In this document: one piece after another, positions 46,200 through 55,893 of the stretch
Layout of the letters: each line of letters begins with the position of its first letter
Numbering within the stretch: position 1 is the first letter of the stretch
Assembly: GCF_001945445.1 (NCBI RefSeq)
Contig: NZ_MSXW01000009.1
Coordinates: 62,001-126,000, forward strand
Reading direction: 5' to 3'
Length of the DNA stretch: 64,000 nt
Source of the DNA: Pseudomonas sp. PA27(2017)
GTDB taxonomy: Bacteria; Pseudomonadota; Gammaproteobacteria; Pseudomonadales; Pseudomonadaceae
Made by a program: the position numbers and the translations under genes
Notes under the pieces: model-generated
What the model was told of the DNA's origin: nothing
Database searches by the model: none
What the model saw: the letters and a program-made list of their open reading frames with translations, nothing else

Positions 46200-46631
46200 A
46201 TGAACAAGGATATCGGCGAGATCAACGGCGCCTGCCATTGCGGCGGCGTGCGCTTTCACGTGGCGCTCAGCGACGGCCTGCATACGGCACGGCGCTGCAC
46301 CTGTTCCTATTGCCGGATGCGCGGCGCGGTAGCGGTTTCGGCCGAGCTGGCCGGCTTTCGGATTCTTCAAGGTGCGCAGCTGCTGACCACCTATCGTTTC
46401 AATACCGGGAGCGCCGAGCATTTCTTCTGCTCGCGTTGCGGTATCTACACCCACCACCAGCGTCGCTCCAATCCCCATCAGTACGGCGTCAACGTCGCCT
46501 GCCTGGAGGGCATCAGCCCGTTCGATTTCGAGGAAGTGCCGGTCAGCGATGGCATCGCCCATCCCAAGGACGATCCCAGCGGAGCTGGCCCGCGACAGGC
46601 CGGGGTGCTGCGCTTCATTCCCGCCGACTGA
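46200..46631 (+). CDS. GFA/CENP-V domain protein
   Basis: The 143-residue zinc protein is of the glutathione-dependent formaldehyde-activating (GFA) superfamily. Cys motifs GACHCGGVRFHV (near 20), CTCSYCRMRG (near 42) and CSRCGIYTHH (near 90) are all present. Members bind zinc and small thiols, but most have no proven reaction. ATG 46200 follows GAGG. It is probably not part of the haem operon because a repeat and about 140 bp separate them. Confidence 0.85.
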   Translation: MNKDIGEINGACHCGGVRFHVALSDGLHTARRCTCSYCRMRGAVAVSAELAGFRILQGAQLLTTYRFNTGSAEHFFCSRCGIYTHHQRRSNPHQYGVNVACLEGISPFDFEEVPVSDGIAHPKDDPSGAGPRQAGVLRFIPAD

Positions 46632-46653
46632 GAACCCGGGCCAAAGATATGAA

Positions 46654-46685
46654 AATGCCGCGTGGCCCGGAGGCGACGCGGCATT
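46654..46685. terminator. Bidirectional terminator between the GFA gene and metQ
   Basis: AATGCCGCGT (46654-46663) pairs perfectly with ACGCGGCATT (46676-46685). On the minus strand the stem is followed by TTTTC, so it serves metQ best; it can also end the GFA transcript. Confidence 0.7.
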
Positions 46686-46710
46686 GGATGCAACGGTTGC
46701 GTAGCGGCGA

Positions 46711-47487
46711 TCAGAACGCCGGAACCACCGCGCCTTTGTATTTTTCCAGGATGAAGGCTTTCACTTCATCGCTGTGCAGGGCCTTGACCAGCTTCTGCAC
46801 GGCCGGGCTGTCCTTGTTGTCTTCGCGGGTCACCAGAATGTTCACGTACGGCGAGTCGCTGCCTTCGATGGCCAGGGCGTCCTCGGTCGGGTTCAGCTTG
46901 GCTTCCAGGGCGTAGTTGGTGTTGATCAGCGCCAGGTCGACCTGGGTCAGTACGCGCGGCAGGGTCGCGGCTTCCAGTTCACGCACCTTGATGCCTTTCG
47001 GGTTCTCGGCGATGTCCTTCGGCGTGGACAGGATGTTGGTCGGATCCTTCAGGGTGATCACGCCAGCCTTCTGCAGCAGCAGCAGAGCGCGGCCGCCGTT
47101 GGTGGCGTCGTTGGGGATCACCACGTTGGCGCCTTGCGGCAGGTCTTTGAGGTCCTTGATCTTGCTGGAGTAAGCGCCGAACGGCTCGACATGCACGCCA
47201 CCGACGCTGACCAGGCTGGTGCCACGGCTCTTGTTGAACTCGTCCAGGTACGGCTGGTGCTGGAAGAAGTTGGCGTCCAGGCGTTTCTCGGCGACCTGCA
47301 CGTTGGGCTGCACGTAGTCGGTGAAGACTTTCACGTCCAGTTCCACGCCTTCCTTGGCCAGGGCCGGTTTGACGAAATCGAGGATCTCGGCGTGCGGGAC
47401 GGCCGATGCGGCGACGCGCAGGGTTTCAGCCTGGGCGGCGCTGGAGAAGGCTGCGACGACAGCCAGGGCAGTGAGCAGTTTTTTCAT
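46711..47487 (-). CDS. metQ: Methionine ABC transporter, binding protein
   Basis: The 258-residue NlpA/MetQ-family protein has signal peptide MKKLLTALAVVAAFSSAAQA and family blocks VAASAVPHAEILDFVKPAL, HQPYLDEFNKSRG and VIPNDATNGGRALLLLQ. The signal shows no lipobox Cys, so it appears soluble periplasmic rather than a lipoprotein. It is the last gene of metNIQ and sits 61 bp after metI. Confidence 0.92.
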   Translation of the reverse strand: MKKLLTALAVVAAFSSAAQAETLRVAASAVPHAEILDFVKPALAKEGVELDVKVFTDYVQPNVQVAEKRLDANFFQHQPYLDEFNKSRGTSLVSVGGVHVEPFGAYSSKIKDLKDLPQGANVVIPNDATNGGRALLLLQKAGVITLKDPTNILSTPKDIAENPKGIKVRELEAATLPRVLTQVDLALINTNYALEAKLNPTEDALAIEGSDSPYVNILVTREDNKDSPAVQKLVKALHSDEVKAFILEKYKGAVVPAF

Positions 47488-47547
47488 CGTTGACTCCTTG
47501 AAGTGAGATGGCGTGGCGGCACGCTGCCGCTGGCCCTTCCAGCTGTT

Positions 47548-48213
47548 TCATTTACGGGAAAAATGCACCACCAGGCGGTCGCCGATGGTTTGCAGAATCT
47601 GTACGAGCACCACCAGCAGCGCCACGGTCACGAACATCACGTCCGGCTGGTAACGCTGATAGCCGTAACGCACCGCCAGATCGCCCAGGCCGCCGCCGCC
47701 GATCAGGCCGCTCATCGCGGTGTAGGACACCAGGGTGATGGCGGTGACGGTGATGGCCGCCAGGATGCCGGGCAGGGCTTCGGGCAGCAGGGCGTTGAAG
47801 ATGATTTGCCGGGTGCTGGCCCCCATCGATTGGGTCGCCTCGATGATGCCGCGGTCGACCTCGCGCAGGGCGGTTTCCACCAGGCGCGCGAAGAACGGCG
47901 TGGCGCCGACCACCAGCGGTGGAATGGCACCGGCGACGCCCAGGGAGGTGCCGGTGATCACCACCGTGACCGGGATCAGCAGGATCAGCAGGATCACGAA
48001 CGGCACCGAACGCAGCACGTTCACCACCAGGGAAATCACCGCGTACAGGCCTTTCTGTTCGAACATCTGCCGCGGGCCGGTCAGGAACAGCAACACGCCC
48101 AGGGGCAGGCCGAACAGCACGGTGAACAGCATGGAGCCGCCGAGCATGTTCAGGGTATCGAGACTGGCCTGCCAGATTTCCAGCCAGTCGACGTTGGGGA
48201 GCAGGGTTTCCAT
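47548..48213 (-). CDS. metI: Methionine ABC transporter, permease
   Basis: The 221-residue inner-membrane permease has five TM helices and the EAA-type loop IEATQSMGASTRQIIFNALLP near 125. It forms the channel with MetN. Its ATG overlaps the metN stop (TGATG), so the two are coupled. Confidence 0.92.
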   Translation of the reverse strand: METLLPNVDWLEIWQASLDTLNMLGGSMLFTVLFGLPLGVLLFLTGPRQMFEQKGLYAVISLVVNVLRSVPFVILLILLIPVTVVITGTSLGVAGAIPPLVVGATPFFARLVETALREVDRGIIEATQSMGASTRQIIFNALLPEALPGILAAITVTAITLVSYTAMSGLIGGGGLGDLAVRYGYQRYQPDVMFVTVALLVVLVQILQTIGDRLVVHFSRK

Positions 48214-49217
48214 CAGCGCAGGACCTCCAGGTGCACGTCAGCCGCTTCGAAGCGGGCGAGGGCGGCGTCGATGTCGCCGCCGGTCAGCGCCAGGGTCAAC
48301 TGGCCGTAGGGCGTGTCCTTGATGCGGTCGATGCGTCCGGCGAGGATGCTGTAGTCGATGCCGGTTTCCCGCGCCACCTGGCCGAGAACCGGCGAATAGG
48401 TGGACTCGCCGATGAAGGTCAGGCGCAGGATGCGGCCCTGCACATGGGCGAAGTCATCGCGTTGGTCGTCCTCGTCGACATGCTCGGCTTCCTGCACGAA
48501 GCGTTTGGTGGTGGCGTGCTGCGGGTGCAGAAACACCTCGGCTACCGGGCCCTGTTCGACGATCACGCCGGCATCCATGACCGCCACGCGGTCGCAGACA
48601 CGACGAATCACATCCATCTCGTGGGTGATCAGCACGATGGTCAGGCCCAGTTCGCGGTTGATCTCGGCCAGCAGCTGTAACACCGAGGCGGTGGTCTGCG
48701 GGTCGAGGGCGCTGGTGGCCTCGTCGCACAGCAGGATTTTCGGCCGCGTGGCCAGGGCGCGGGCGATGCCGACACGCTGCTTCTGGCCGCCGGAGAGTTG
48801 CGCTGGGTACTTGCTGGCGTGGTCCTTGAGACCGACGCGCTCGAGCAGGGCGGCGACGCGCTGGTCGATTTCCCTGGCCGGCACGCCCGCCAGTTTCAGC
48901 GGCATGCCGACGTTGGCGGCAACGGTCTTGGAAGACAGCAGGTTGAAGTGCTGGAAGATCATGCCCACTTGCTGACGGAACTTGCGCAGGCCGTCGGCGC
49001 CCAGGGCGGTGACATACACGCCGTCGATGTCGATGCGCCCGCCGGAGGGCTCCTCGAGGCGGTTGATCAGGCGCAGCAGGGTGCTCTTGCCAGCACCGGA
49101 ATGGCCGATGATGCCGAACACTTCGCCACGTTCGATATGCAGGTCGCAGGGTTGCAGGGCGGGAATATCGCGGCCACTGACGCGATACGCCTTGTGAACC
49201 TGATGAAAGTCGATCAC
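48213..49217 (-). CDS. metN: Methionine ABC transporter, ATP-binding subunit
   Basis: The 334-residue ATPase has Walker [13 protein letters not shown] near 38, signature [15 protein letters not shown] near 140, Walker [14 protein letters not shown], and a C-terminal NIL domain (about 260-334) that senses methionine. It is the first gene of metNIQ. The 147 bp upstream hold the promoter; no riboswitch-like structure was recognised. Confidence 0.93.
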   Translation of the reverse strand: MIDFHQVHKAYRVSGRDIPALQPCDLHIERGEVFGIIGHSGAGKSTLLRLINRLEEPSGGRIDIDGVYVTALGADGLRKFRQQVGMIFQHFNLLSSKTVAANVGMPLKLAGVPAREIDQRVAALLERVGLKDHASKYPAQLSGGQKQRVGIARALATRPKILLCDEATSALDPQTTASVLQLLAEINRELGLTIVLITHEMDVIRRVCDRVAVMDAGVIVEQGPVAEVFLHPQHATTKRFVQEAEHVDEDDQRDDFAHVQGRILRLTFIGESTYSPVLGQVARETGIDYSILAGRIDRIKDTPYGQLTLALTGGDIDAALARFEAADVHLEVLR

Positions 49218-49364
49218 GCGTTAAACCTTTTGGGTTCTTCGTTCTGCCGGGTAGGCATAAGCATAAAAATGATTGCCAGTTTACCCGGCGCTGCTTAGAC
49301 CTCAAAAATCTTTGTAGGCCTATGTTTATATCTAAAAAGCTGGATTCGAGCCCGGTTCGAAACC

Positions 49365-50192
49365 TTATTGGCCTCGAGCGCGCAAGATCAGGCGCGGTAC
49401 CTGAACCGGTTTGACGGCGTGGCTGAGTACAAGTTTGAACGTCGGATGGAGCTTCATCACCCGAGCTTCGAGCAGGGCCGTCACACGGCGCAGATCTTCG
49501 GCGCTGCGTACCTGGACCTGTACGCTGCGGTCGAAGGCCACCACATCGGCGGCCACGGCATCCAGGCGCTCGAACAGCGCCGCCTCGTCACGGCTGTCGA
49601 GCATCGCCAGGCTGACGTCGCTGCGCTTGTCTGCCGGGTCGATCAATTGCGCCGGCACCTGCGCGGGTGCGCCATCGGCCGCACGGCTGGCGGCAGCTTG
49701 CGCTTCGGCGGCCTGGCGCAGCAGGCGTAGTTGCTCCTGGCGTGCTGCCTGGGCCTGTTCACCGGCTTGGCGCGCCTGTTCTACGGCGCTCAGTTCGGCT
49801 TGGCGGGCCTTGCCGATGGCGCCATCCAGCCCGGTGGTCAGGGCTGGCGCCTTGGGCATCAGGGTGCGCGCGTGGGCCAGGGATTTAGCGGCCTTGTCCA
49901 GATCGCCGGCTTCCAGGGCCTTCTGGCCTTCCTGCAGGTACGCCTCGGATAGCTGGCGCTGGGCCTGCAACTGTGCAGCGGAATCGCCTTCTGCCTGCAG
50001 CGCTGGTAACTGGGCTTCGGCCTCGGCCAGCTGGCCGGCGGCCAGATGTGCCTCGAACTGCTCCTGGGCGCCCGGGGCTGCGGCAGCTTCGGCCGGGGCC
50101 GGCGCCGGCTCGGCTGCCTGCTGGCTTTGGCAGCCAATAGTCAGCAGGGCCAGTACGGCCAGGGCGGCGCAGCGTAAAGGGAACGATGTCAT
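49365..50192 (-). CDS. Putative lipoprotein (PA5502-like)
   Basis: This 275-residue protein begins MTSFPLRCAALAVLALL with lipobox TIGC, then a low-complexity Ala/Glu/Gln-rich region (about 25-200) with TPR-like periodicity (LAAGQLAEAEAQLPALQ; LEAGDLDKAAKSLAHA) and coiled-coil character. The C-terminal 75 residues are more ordered. Function unknown. It lies 84 bp from znuB in the same direction. A hypothetical gene occupies the same place between znuB and metN in P. aeruginosa (recalled), so the position is conserved. Confidence 0.75.
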   Translation of the reverse strand: MTSFPLRCAALAVLALLTIGCQSQQAAEPAPAPAEAAAAPGAQEQFEAHLAAGQLAEAEAQLPALQAEGDSAAQLQAQRQLSEAYLQEGQKALEAGDLDKAAKSLAHARTLMPKAPALTTGLDGAIGKARQAELSAVEQARQAGEQAQAARQEQLRLLRQAAEAQAAASRAADGAPAQVPAQLIDPADKRSDVSLAMLDSRDEAALFERLDAVAADVVAFDRSVQVQVRSAEDLRRVTALLEARVMKLHPTFKLVLSHAVKPVQVPRLILRARGQ

Positions 50193-50276
50193 GGCTGCGG
50201 GTCTCGGTTTGTGCAAAAAATACGCAATTCTACACGGCGGCCGGCGGGCCACCAAATGTGCCATCACGGCGGGGTG

Positions 50277-51065
50277 TCAGGCCTTGCGGCGTGGCAGCAG
50301 AAAGCTCAGCAGGAACAGGCTGGCGGCCGACACCACGATCGATGGCCCGGCCGGCGTGTCCTTGAACCATGACAGGCTCAGACCACAACACACCGCAATG
50401 ATGCCCAGCAGGCTGGCACCGAAGGCCATCTGCTCAGGCGTGCGGGCGTGCCGCTGGGCGGCGGCGGCGGGAATGATCAGCAGCGAGGTGATCAGCAGCA
50501 CGCCGACGATCTTCATGGCCACGGCGATGACGATGGCGATCAGCAGCATCAGGCCAAGGCGGATGGCGGCTACCGGCAGGCCTTCCACGCGTGCCAGTTC
50601 CTCGTGCACGGTGATCGCCAGCAGCGGACGCCACATCAGCACCAGCAGCACCAGCACCAGGGCGCTGCCGGCGAGGATCCAGGCCAGATCCGTAGGGCTC
50701 ACCGCCAGCAGGTCGCCGAACAGGTAGCCCATCAGGTCGATGCGCACGTCACGCATGAAGCTCAGCACTACCAGGCCCAGCGACAAAGTGCTGTGGGCGA
50801 GGATGCCGAGCAGGGTATCGCTGGCCAACGGCTGGCGGGTCTGCAGGGTCACCAGCAGGATCGCCAGCAGCACGCAGCCGACGGTCACCGCGAAGGTCGG
50901 GTTGACGTCCAGCATCAGCCCCAGTGCCACGCCCAACAGGGCGGCATGGGACAGGGTATCGCCGAAGTAGGCCATGCGCCGCCACACCACGAAGGAACCG
51001 AGAGGGCCGGCGACCAGGGCCAGGGCGAGACCGGCGAGCAGGGCGTTGAGCAGAAAATCAGCCAT
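50277..51065 (-). CDS. znuB: Zinc ABC transporter, permease
   Basis: The 262-residue permease has about seven TM helices. It begins [25 protein letters not shown] and has the ABC-3 family block [21 protein letters not shown]. It imports zinc with ZnuA and ZnuC. ATG 51065 overlaps the znuC stop by 8 bp, so the longer frame to 51083 is not needed. Confidence 0.92.
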   Translation of the reverse strand: MADFLLNALLAGLALALVAGPLGSFVVWRRMAYFGDTLSHAALLGVALGLMLDVNPTFAVTVGCVLLAILLVTLQTRQPLASDTLLGILAHSTLSLGLVVLSFMRDVRIDLMGYLFGDLLAVSPTDLAWILAGSALVLVLLVLMWRPLLAITVHEELARVEGLPVAAIRLGLMLLIAIVIAVAMKIVGVLLITSLLIIPAAAAQRHARTPEQMAFGASLLGIIAVCCGLSLSWFKDTPAGPSIVVSAASLFLLSFLLPRRKA

Positions 51066-51861
51066 GCTTGCAGCCGTCTCCATGTACGTGAGGGCGGACC
51101 GGTCCGTGGATGGTCAGGCCCGGTTCGTCGCTGACCACGCTGCCGTGCAGGTCGTGTTCGTGGTCATGGTGGTGGTGATACACGGCCAGGCTCTGGGCGT
51201 CGCGGCCGAACAGTTCGACGAAGGCCGGATCGAAGCTGACCTGCTCCGGATGGCCCGAGCAGCATACGTGGCGGTTCAGGCAGACCACCTGGTCGGTGGT
51301 GCTCATCACCAGGTGCAGGTCGTGGGAAACCATCAGCACGCCGCAGCCATGGCGGTCGCGCAGGCGGGTGATCAGCCGGTACAGCTCGGCCTGGCCGGCC
51401 ACGTCGACGCCCTGCACTGGCTCGTCGAGCACCAGCAATTGCGGCTCACGCAGCAGCGCACGGGCCAGCAGCACACGCTGCATCTCCCCACCGGAAATGC
51501 CTTGCAGCGGGCTGTCGAGCACCTGGCTGGCGCCCACTTCGGCCAGAGCGGCCTGGGCACGAGCGCGATCGACGCCCGGCACCAGACGCAGGAAGCGCAG
51601 CACGCTGAGCGGCAGGGTCGGGTCGACATGCAGCTTCTGCGGCATATAGCCGATGCGCAGCTTCGGCTTGCGCCACACCGTGCCGCTGTCCGGAGTGAGC
51701 AGGCCGAGCACGGCGCGTACCAGAGTGGTCTTGCCGGCGCCGTTCGGGCCGATCAGGGTAACGATCTGGCCGGGCTGGATGGTCAGCTCGACCTTGTCGA
51801 GCACGGTCTGCCCGGTGAAACCGACAGTCACGCCTTCGAGGCGAATCAGCGCGTCGCTCAT
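51058..51861 (-). CDS. znuC: Zinc ABC transporter, ATP-binding subunit
   Basis: The 267-residue ATPase has Walker [13 protein letters not shown] near 38, the [16 protein letters not shown] signature near 125, Walker [13 protein letters not shown] and switch VSHDLHLV. The C-terminus is histidine-rich ([13 protein letters not shown] and [10 protein letters not shown]), suited to zinc binding. It overlaps zur by four bases and znuB by eight, in the order zur-znuC-znuB. Confidence 0.92.
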   Translation of the reverse strand: MSDALIRLEGVTVGFTGQTVLDKVELTIQPGQIVTLIGPNGAGKTTLVRAVLGLLTPDSGTVWRKPKLRIGYMPQKLHVDPTLPLSVLRFLRLVPGVDRARAQAALAEVGASQVLDSPLQGISGGEMQRVLLARALLREPQLLVLDEPVQGVDVAGQAELYRLITRLRDRHGCGVLMVSHDLHLVMSTTDQVVCLNRHVCCSGHPEQVSFDPAFVELFGRDAQSLAVYHHHHDHEHDLHGSVVSDEPGLTIHGPVRPHVHGDGCKHG

Positions 51862-52358
51862 TTCTTGCCTTGGCAGCCTGCGCACAGGCCGACGACTTCC
51901 ACGGTCTGGTTTTCCACCGCGAAGCCAACGCCCTTGGCGCCGCGCACGATGGCGTCGCTGATGGCGGTCTGCTCGAGCTCGACGGCGGCGCTGCAACTGC
52001 GGCAGATCAGGAACTGACTCTGGTGTGCGTGGGCCGGGTGGCTGCAGCCGACGAAGGCGTTGAGCGAGGCGATGCGGTGCACCAAGCCGTTTTCCAGCAG
52101 GAAATCCAGGGCTCGGTAGACCGTTGGCGGCGCGGCGCGGCGGCCGTCTTCCTCGCTGAGCACGCCGAGAATGTCGTAGGCGCCCAGCGGCTTGTGGCTG
52201 GCCCAGACCAGCTCCAGCACGCGCTTGCGCAGGGCGGTCAGGCGCAGGCCCTGGCGCGCGCAGATGGCCTCGGCTTCGGCCAGCGCATGGCTGACGCAGT
52301 GGGAGTGATCGTGGGGGCGCGATGCCAGTGGCGGCACGACGCTGGCGGGTTTGTACAT
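51858..52358 (-). CDS. zur: Zinc uptake regulator (Fur family)
   Basis: The 166-residue Fur-type repressor has an HTH domain at about 30-95 ([38 protein letters not shown]) and a dimerisation domain with Zn-site residues ([14 protein letters not shown]-terminal CAGCQG). With zinc it would bind the two sites at 52383 and 52468. It is the first gene of zur-znuCB and also lies divergent from znuA. Confidence 0.92.
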   Translation of the reverse strand: MYKPASVVPPLASRPHDHSHCVSHALAEAEAICARQGLRLTALRKRVLELVWASHKPLGAYDILGVLSEEDGRRAAPPTVYRALDFLLENGLVHRIASLNAFVGCSHPAHAHQSQFLICRSCSAAVELEQTAISDAIVRGAKGVGFAVENQTVEVVGLCAGCQGKK

Positions 52359-52382
52359 GGCGTGGGCCTCGAAACGTAGGAC

Positions 52383-52395
52383 GTTATTCTATTAC
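52383..52395. promoter_or_regulatory. Zur-box-like site, zur side
   Basis: GTTATTCTATTAC lies 25 bp upstream of the zur start codon. It differs from the site at 52468 by a single central base and resembles the GTTATANTATAAC core of Zur boxes. It would give autoregulation of zur-znuCB. Confidence 0.65.
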
Positions 52396-52467
52396 GCATT
52401 GGCCGCCCGGCGCCACGCATCGGCCAGTCAGCCCGTCGATGCGTTTCGACGATGGGCATAAAGAGAT

Positions 52468-52480
52468 GTTATTGTATTAC
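52468..52480. promoter_or_regulatory. Zur-box-like site, znuA side
   Basis: GTTATTGTATTAC lies 32 bp upstream of the znuA start. It is near-identical to the site at 52383, 85 bp away. The pair covers both divergent promoters. Confidence 0.7.
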
Positions 52481-52511
52481 TCCTTTCGCCTGCTGACCGA
52501 ATCTCCTGCCT

Positions 52512-53471
52512 ATGTTGCCGCGCCTGCTTTCTCCACGTTCGTTGATGATCTCCTTCGCCCTGCTGTTTGTCGTGGGTTCTGCCCAGGCCGAGGTGCGCGT
52601 GCTGACCAGCATCAAGCCCCTGCAACTGATCGCCGCCGCGGTGCAGGACGGCGTGGGCAAGCCTGACGTGCTGTTGCCGCCGGGCGCATCGCCGCACCAC
52701 TACGCGCTGCGCCCATCCGACATGCGTCGGGTGCAGGAAGTGGACCTGCTGTACTGGATCGGTCCGGACATGGAGAGCTTCATGCCCCGCGTGCTGGCGA
52801 CCCGCGAGAAGCCCAGCGTGGCGGTGCAGAGCCTGCCGGACATGACATTGCGTCACTTCGGCGAGGAGCACGATCACGATCACGATCACGATCACGAGGC
52901 CGAGCAAGCGCAGGCAGCCGCCGACGAGCACGACCATGACCATCGCCCTGGCAGCCTGGACGCCCACCTGTGGTTGTCGTCGGCCAATGCCCGGGTGATC
53001 GCCGCGCGCATGGCAGCTGACCTCGCCAAGGCCGACCCGGCCAACGCCGCGCGCTATCAGGCCAACCTGGAATCGTTCGGCAAGCGCCTGGATGTTCTGG
53101 AACCACGGCTGAAGGCTCAGCTGGAGCCTTTGGCTGCCAAGCCGTTTTTCGTGTTCCACGAAGCCTTCGATTACTTCGAGGCTGCCCACGGCCTCAGGCA
53201 TGTCGGCGTGTTCAGCGTCGCCAGCGAAGTACAGCCCGGCGCCCGCCATGTGGCGGCCATGCGTGAGCGCTTGCAGGAAGTCGGGCCGAGCTGCGTGTTC
53301 AGCGAGCCGCCGCTGCGCCCGCGCCTGGCCGAAACCCTGACCGCCGGCCTGCCGGCGACCCTGGCCGAGCTCGATGCCATGGGGGCCGCAGCGCCCGTTG
53401 ACGCGTCGGGATACGAACGCATGCTGCAGACCCTGGCCGATGGGTACAGCGCCTGCCTGGGCAAGCTCTAG
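52512..53471 (+). CDS. znuA: Zinc ABC transporter, binding protein
   Basis: This 319-residue cluster A-I binding protein has signal-peptide cleavage after SAQA. Zinc ligands expected in the family are present as SPHHYALRPSD (near 60), DAHLWLS (near 150) and FVFHEAFDYFE (near 215). A His/Asp-rich acidic loop (about 118-145, EEHDHDHDHDHE) is the usual zinc-collecting loop. The stop TAG sits exactly at the left edge of the MITE-like element at 53471: its T and A belong to the flanking TA and its G is the first base of the element. Confidence 0.92.
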   Translation: MLPRLLSPRSLMISFALLFVVGSAQAEVRVLTSIKPLQLIAAAVQDGVGKPDVLLPPGASPHHYALRPSDMRRVQEVDLLYWIGPDMESFMPRVLATREKPSVAVQSLPDMTLRHFGEEHDHDHDHDHEAEQAQAAADEHDHDHRPGSLDAHLWLSSANARVIAARMAADLAKADPANAARYQANLESFGKRLDVLEPRLKAQLEPLAAKPFFVFHEAFDYFEAAHGLRHVGVFSVASEVQPGARHVAAMRERLQEVGPSCVFSEPPLRPRLAETLTAGLPATLAELDAMGAAAPVDASGYERMLQTLADGYSACLGKL

Positions 53472-53734
53472 GGCCTGTTAACACTTCCGCACGACCGCGC
53501 CGGAGCCCGTTTTGCCGCAAGGCAAGGCACGAGCCGCGAAGTTTAGCGGGCTAAATGAGCCGGCGAGAAACGCCGCATTGCGGCAAAACGGGTCCGGCCC
53601 TTCGGGTTGCGCGAGAAATCTCGCCATGCGTTGTTGGAGGACTTGGCAAGGGAACAACCATTCCCTGCGTCCTCCGCCTAGCCTGGCGAGATTTTTCGCA
53701 GCAACGCGGCTTGCGCGGTAGTGTCAACAGGCCC
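53471..53734. mobile_element. MITE-like element flanked by TA, in the znuA stop codon
   Basis: This is a 264-bp non-coding element. The ends GGGCCTGTTAACACTTCCGC (53471) and, on the other strand, GGGCCTGTTGACACTACCGC (ending 53734) match at 18 of 20. TA flanks both ends (53469-53470 and 53735-53736), the target duplication of IS630/Tc1-type elements. Two internal hairpins are visible: 53499-53520 with 53578-53598 (core CCCGTTTTGCCGCAA) and 53611-53626 with 53684-53699 (GCGAGAAATCTCGCCA). No transposase is present. The short frames inside are not credible genes. It may act as a terminator of znuA. Confidence 0.72.
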
Positions 53735-53747
53735 TAGGGCTTGGCAG

Positions 53748-54413
53748 TCAGTCGGCCGACCGTTTACCGACGCGCCGGCGCCACAGGTAGATCGCCAGCG
53801 CGACTGCCGCCAGCACGGCCAGCGCCATCGCGCTGGTGCCCAGGTCGTGCTCCAGCAACGAATCGCCCAGCACCACGAAGGCCCCGGCATACAGGCCGGT
53901 GATCGCCCCGGACACCGCGAAGTAGATCCAGAAGGGCACGCCAGCCATGCCCAGCAGGTAATGCTTGACGAAGATCGGAACGCCCGGGGCCAGTTTGACC
54001 AGGAGCGTGAAGCGCAGCGCGCCCTTTCCTTCTTCGAAGTCCGGAATGTCGTAGCGGGTGCGCTCCAGCAGCCGGGTCAGCCAGGGGCGCAGGCCGCTGC
54101 GGGCGATCCAGTAGCAGAGCACCAGGTTGGCTGACAGGGCGATGGCGCTACCGGTGAGCCCCACGAAGGTGCCGAAGGTCGCGCCGGCAACGATGAAGAA
54201 CGGTGTGATCGGCACGCCCAGCGCAGGCAGCAGGGCCATGGCCAGAAAGAAGGGCACCACGCCGGCTTCTTCGCGCCAGGCGATGAATGCCTGATGATCC
54301 CAGGCGTTCCAGATGAGCACGGCGAGTACCAGCAAGGTGGCCGCGCCCAGCGCACGGCGGGCCCAGATGGCGGGCGTCGAGCGCCGGAGATGCTTGGGTG
54401 AGGGTGATTGCAT
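53748..54413 (-). CDS. TVP38/TMEM64 family (DedA-like) membrane protein
   Basis: The 221-residue inner-membrane protein has five to six TM helices. The VTT/SNARE-associated domain signature is visible as ALLPALGVPITPFFIVAGATFG near 70, with a conserved KLAPGVP motif near 150. Family members are linked to lipid scrambling or membrane homeostasis. ATG 54413 follows AAGGG; the longer frame to 54500 lacks one. It converges on znuA, separated by the MITE-like element. Confidence 0.82.
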   Translation of the reverse strand: MQSPSPKHLRRSTPAIWARRALGAATLLVLAVLIWNAWDHQAFIAWREEAGVVPFFLAMALLPALGVPITPFFIVAGATFGTFVGLTGSAIALSANLVLCYWIARSGLRPWLTRLLERTRYDIPDFEEGKGALRFTLLVKLAPGVPIFVKHYLLGMAGVPFWIYFAVSGAITGLYAGAFVVLGDSLLEHDLGTSAMALAVLAAVALAIYLWRRRVGKRSAD

Positions 54414-54570
54414 GGTGGCCCTTGTAAGGTCGTACGGCTGACTCGACCTCAGGCGAGCCCAGGACGGCGGGCAGCCGCAGGCGATCGAGTGGCGCAGCAT
54501 AGGGACAAGGGTTGGGCACGGACAAGGGCGGCGCCTGAGCGAGGCGCCACCATTTCGTCACATTCTGCGT

Positions 54571-55521
54571 CTATAGCGCGAAAGGCAATGCCAGGCTGAC
54601 CTGCTGGCGTGCGGCCAGGCGACGTTCGAACTCGCCCGGATCATGGATCAGCACGTCCTGACCGGCGAAGGCCTCGGCAGCGATCAGCCGCGACAGCCAG
54701 AAACGCACGCAGGCGATGCGCAGCATGGCCGGCCAGATCTCGGCTTCGGCGGCAGTGAACGGGCGCAGGGCCGCATAGGCGCCCATCACCGCGCGGGCGC
54801 GCGCTTCATCCAGGCGGCCTTGCTCGTCCGAGCACCAGTCGTTCACGGTTATCGCCAGGTCGTAGAGCATCGGCCCCGAGCAGGCGTTGTAGAAGTCGAT
54901 CACGCCGCTCAGGTGGGTGCCTTCGAACATGCAGTTGTCGCGGAACAGGTCGGCGTGCAGGTTGGCGCGCGGCAGTTTGCGCACCTGATCCTGCACGGCG
55001 GCGATTTCCGCCAGGGCGCTTTCCAGCAGTGCGGTGGCCTCCGGCGTCTGGTGAGTGGCCAGCACCTTGCCCTCGCGCAGCATCCATTCCAGGCCACGGT
55101 CGCTCTTGCGCTGCAGCGGGTGGTCGCGGGTCGCCAGGTGAATGCGCGCCAGCAGCTCGCCGACTTCATGGCAATGCTGGGCGTTGACGTCGCGAATGTG
55201 CCTGCCGCTCAGCCGCGGTTGCAACAGCGCCGGCTTGCCGGCCAGGGTGCGTAGCGCCTCGTTGCTGTCGGTTCGCAGGGCATACGGAACCGGCAGCCCT
55301 GCGTCATGCAGGATGTCGAGCAGCTCGATGAAGAACGGCAGGTCCTCGCTGGGGCCGCGCTCGATCAGGGTCAGCACGAACTCGCCCTGTTCCAGGCTGA
55401 CGAAGAAATTGCTGTTCTCGCTACCGGCCTCGATACCCTGGAAGTCGAGCAGGCGACCGAGCCCGTAGGGCGCGAGAAAGGTTTCCAGTTGCGGACGTTG
55501 CAGCGGGGTGAACACCGACAT
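54571..55521 (-). CDS. thrB: Homoserine kinase (type II, phosphotransferase fold)
   Basis: The 316-residue enzyme phosphorylates homoserine for threonine synthesis. It belongs to the APH-like ThrB of pseudomonads rather than the GHMP type. It has the catalytic loop [19 protein letters not shown] near 185 (Asp and Asn) and the metal-binding [18 protein letters not shown] near 207. N-terminus [16 protein letters not shown] is standard. It is followed downstream by the TVP38 gene; the DUF2782 gene is 12 bp upstream in the same direction. Confidence 0.93.
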   Translation of the reverse strand: MSVFTPLQRPQLETFLAPYGLGRLLDFQGIEAGSENSNFFVSLEQGEFVLTLIERGPSEDLPFFIELLDILHDAGLPVPYALRTDSNEALRTLAGKPALLQPRLSGRHIRDVNAQHCHEVGELLARIHLATRDHPLQRKSDRGLEWMLREGKVLATHQTPEATALLESALAEIAAVQDQVRKLPRANLHADLFRDNCMFEGTHLSGVIDFYNACSGPMLYDLAITVNDWCSDEQGRLDEARARAVMGAYAALRPFTAAEAEIWPAMLRIACVRFWLSRLIAAEAFAGQDVLIHDPGEFERRLAARQQVSLALPFAL

Positions 55522-55533
55522 GAATTGACTGCC

Positions 55534-55818
55534 TTACCAGCTGAAGATTTCCCAGGCCGGAATCAACATATCCGGCGAATCGGAACGCACGAAGTTGCCG
55601 TCGCTGCCGTCGGCCCGTACCAGGAAATAGGGTTTGCCACCTTTCGGGGTGACCTTGATGGCGTAGAGGAATCCGTTGACCCGGTATTCCTCCACGGTGC
55701 GATCGCCGTCCTGGCGGATGGTTACGTCGGGCTCGGCCGAGGGCGCATCACTGGCCTGCGAGGCGAACGGCACGGCTGCCAGCACGGCAAGCAGGATCAA
55801 GCGATTGAATGGTCCCAT
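55534..55818 (-). CDS. DUF2782 periplasmic protein
   Basis: The 94-residue protein has a signal peptide ([22 protein letters not shown]) and the DUF2782 block [19 protein letters not shown] and [13 protein letters not shown]. Function unknown. It is regularly found between polA and thrB in pseudomonads. It is divergent from polA across 75 bp and probably co-transcribed with thrB. Confidence 0.85.
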   Translation of the reverse strand: MGPFNRLILLAVLAAVPFASQASDAPSAEPDVTIRQDGDRTVEEYRVNGFLYAIKVTPKGGKPYFLVRADGSDGNFVRSDSPDMLIPAWEIFSW

Positions 55819-55893
55819 GGTAACCTTGTCCCTTTGATATCAACGGTGCTTTGTATTCTAGCGCCACGCCCGCCGAAAAGGTTGATTGCCCTC

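Noticed and set aside
53471..53734. Short frames of 60-73 codons within the TA-flanked element
   Set aside because: They are encoded by inverted repeats, lack an RBS and show no recognisable domain.
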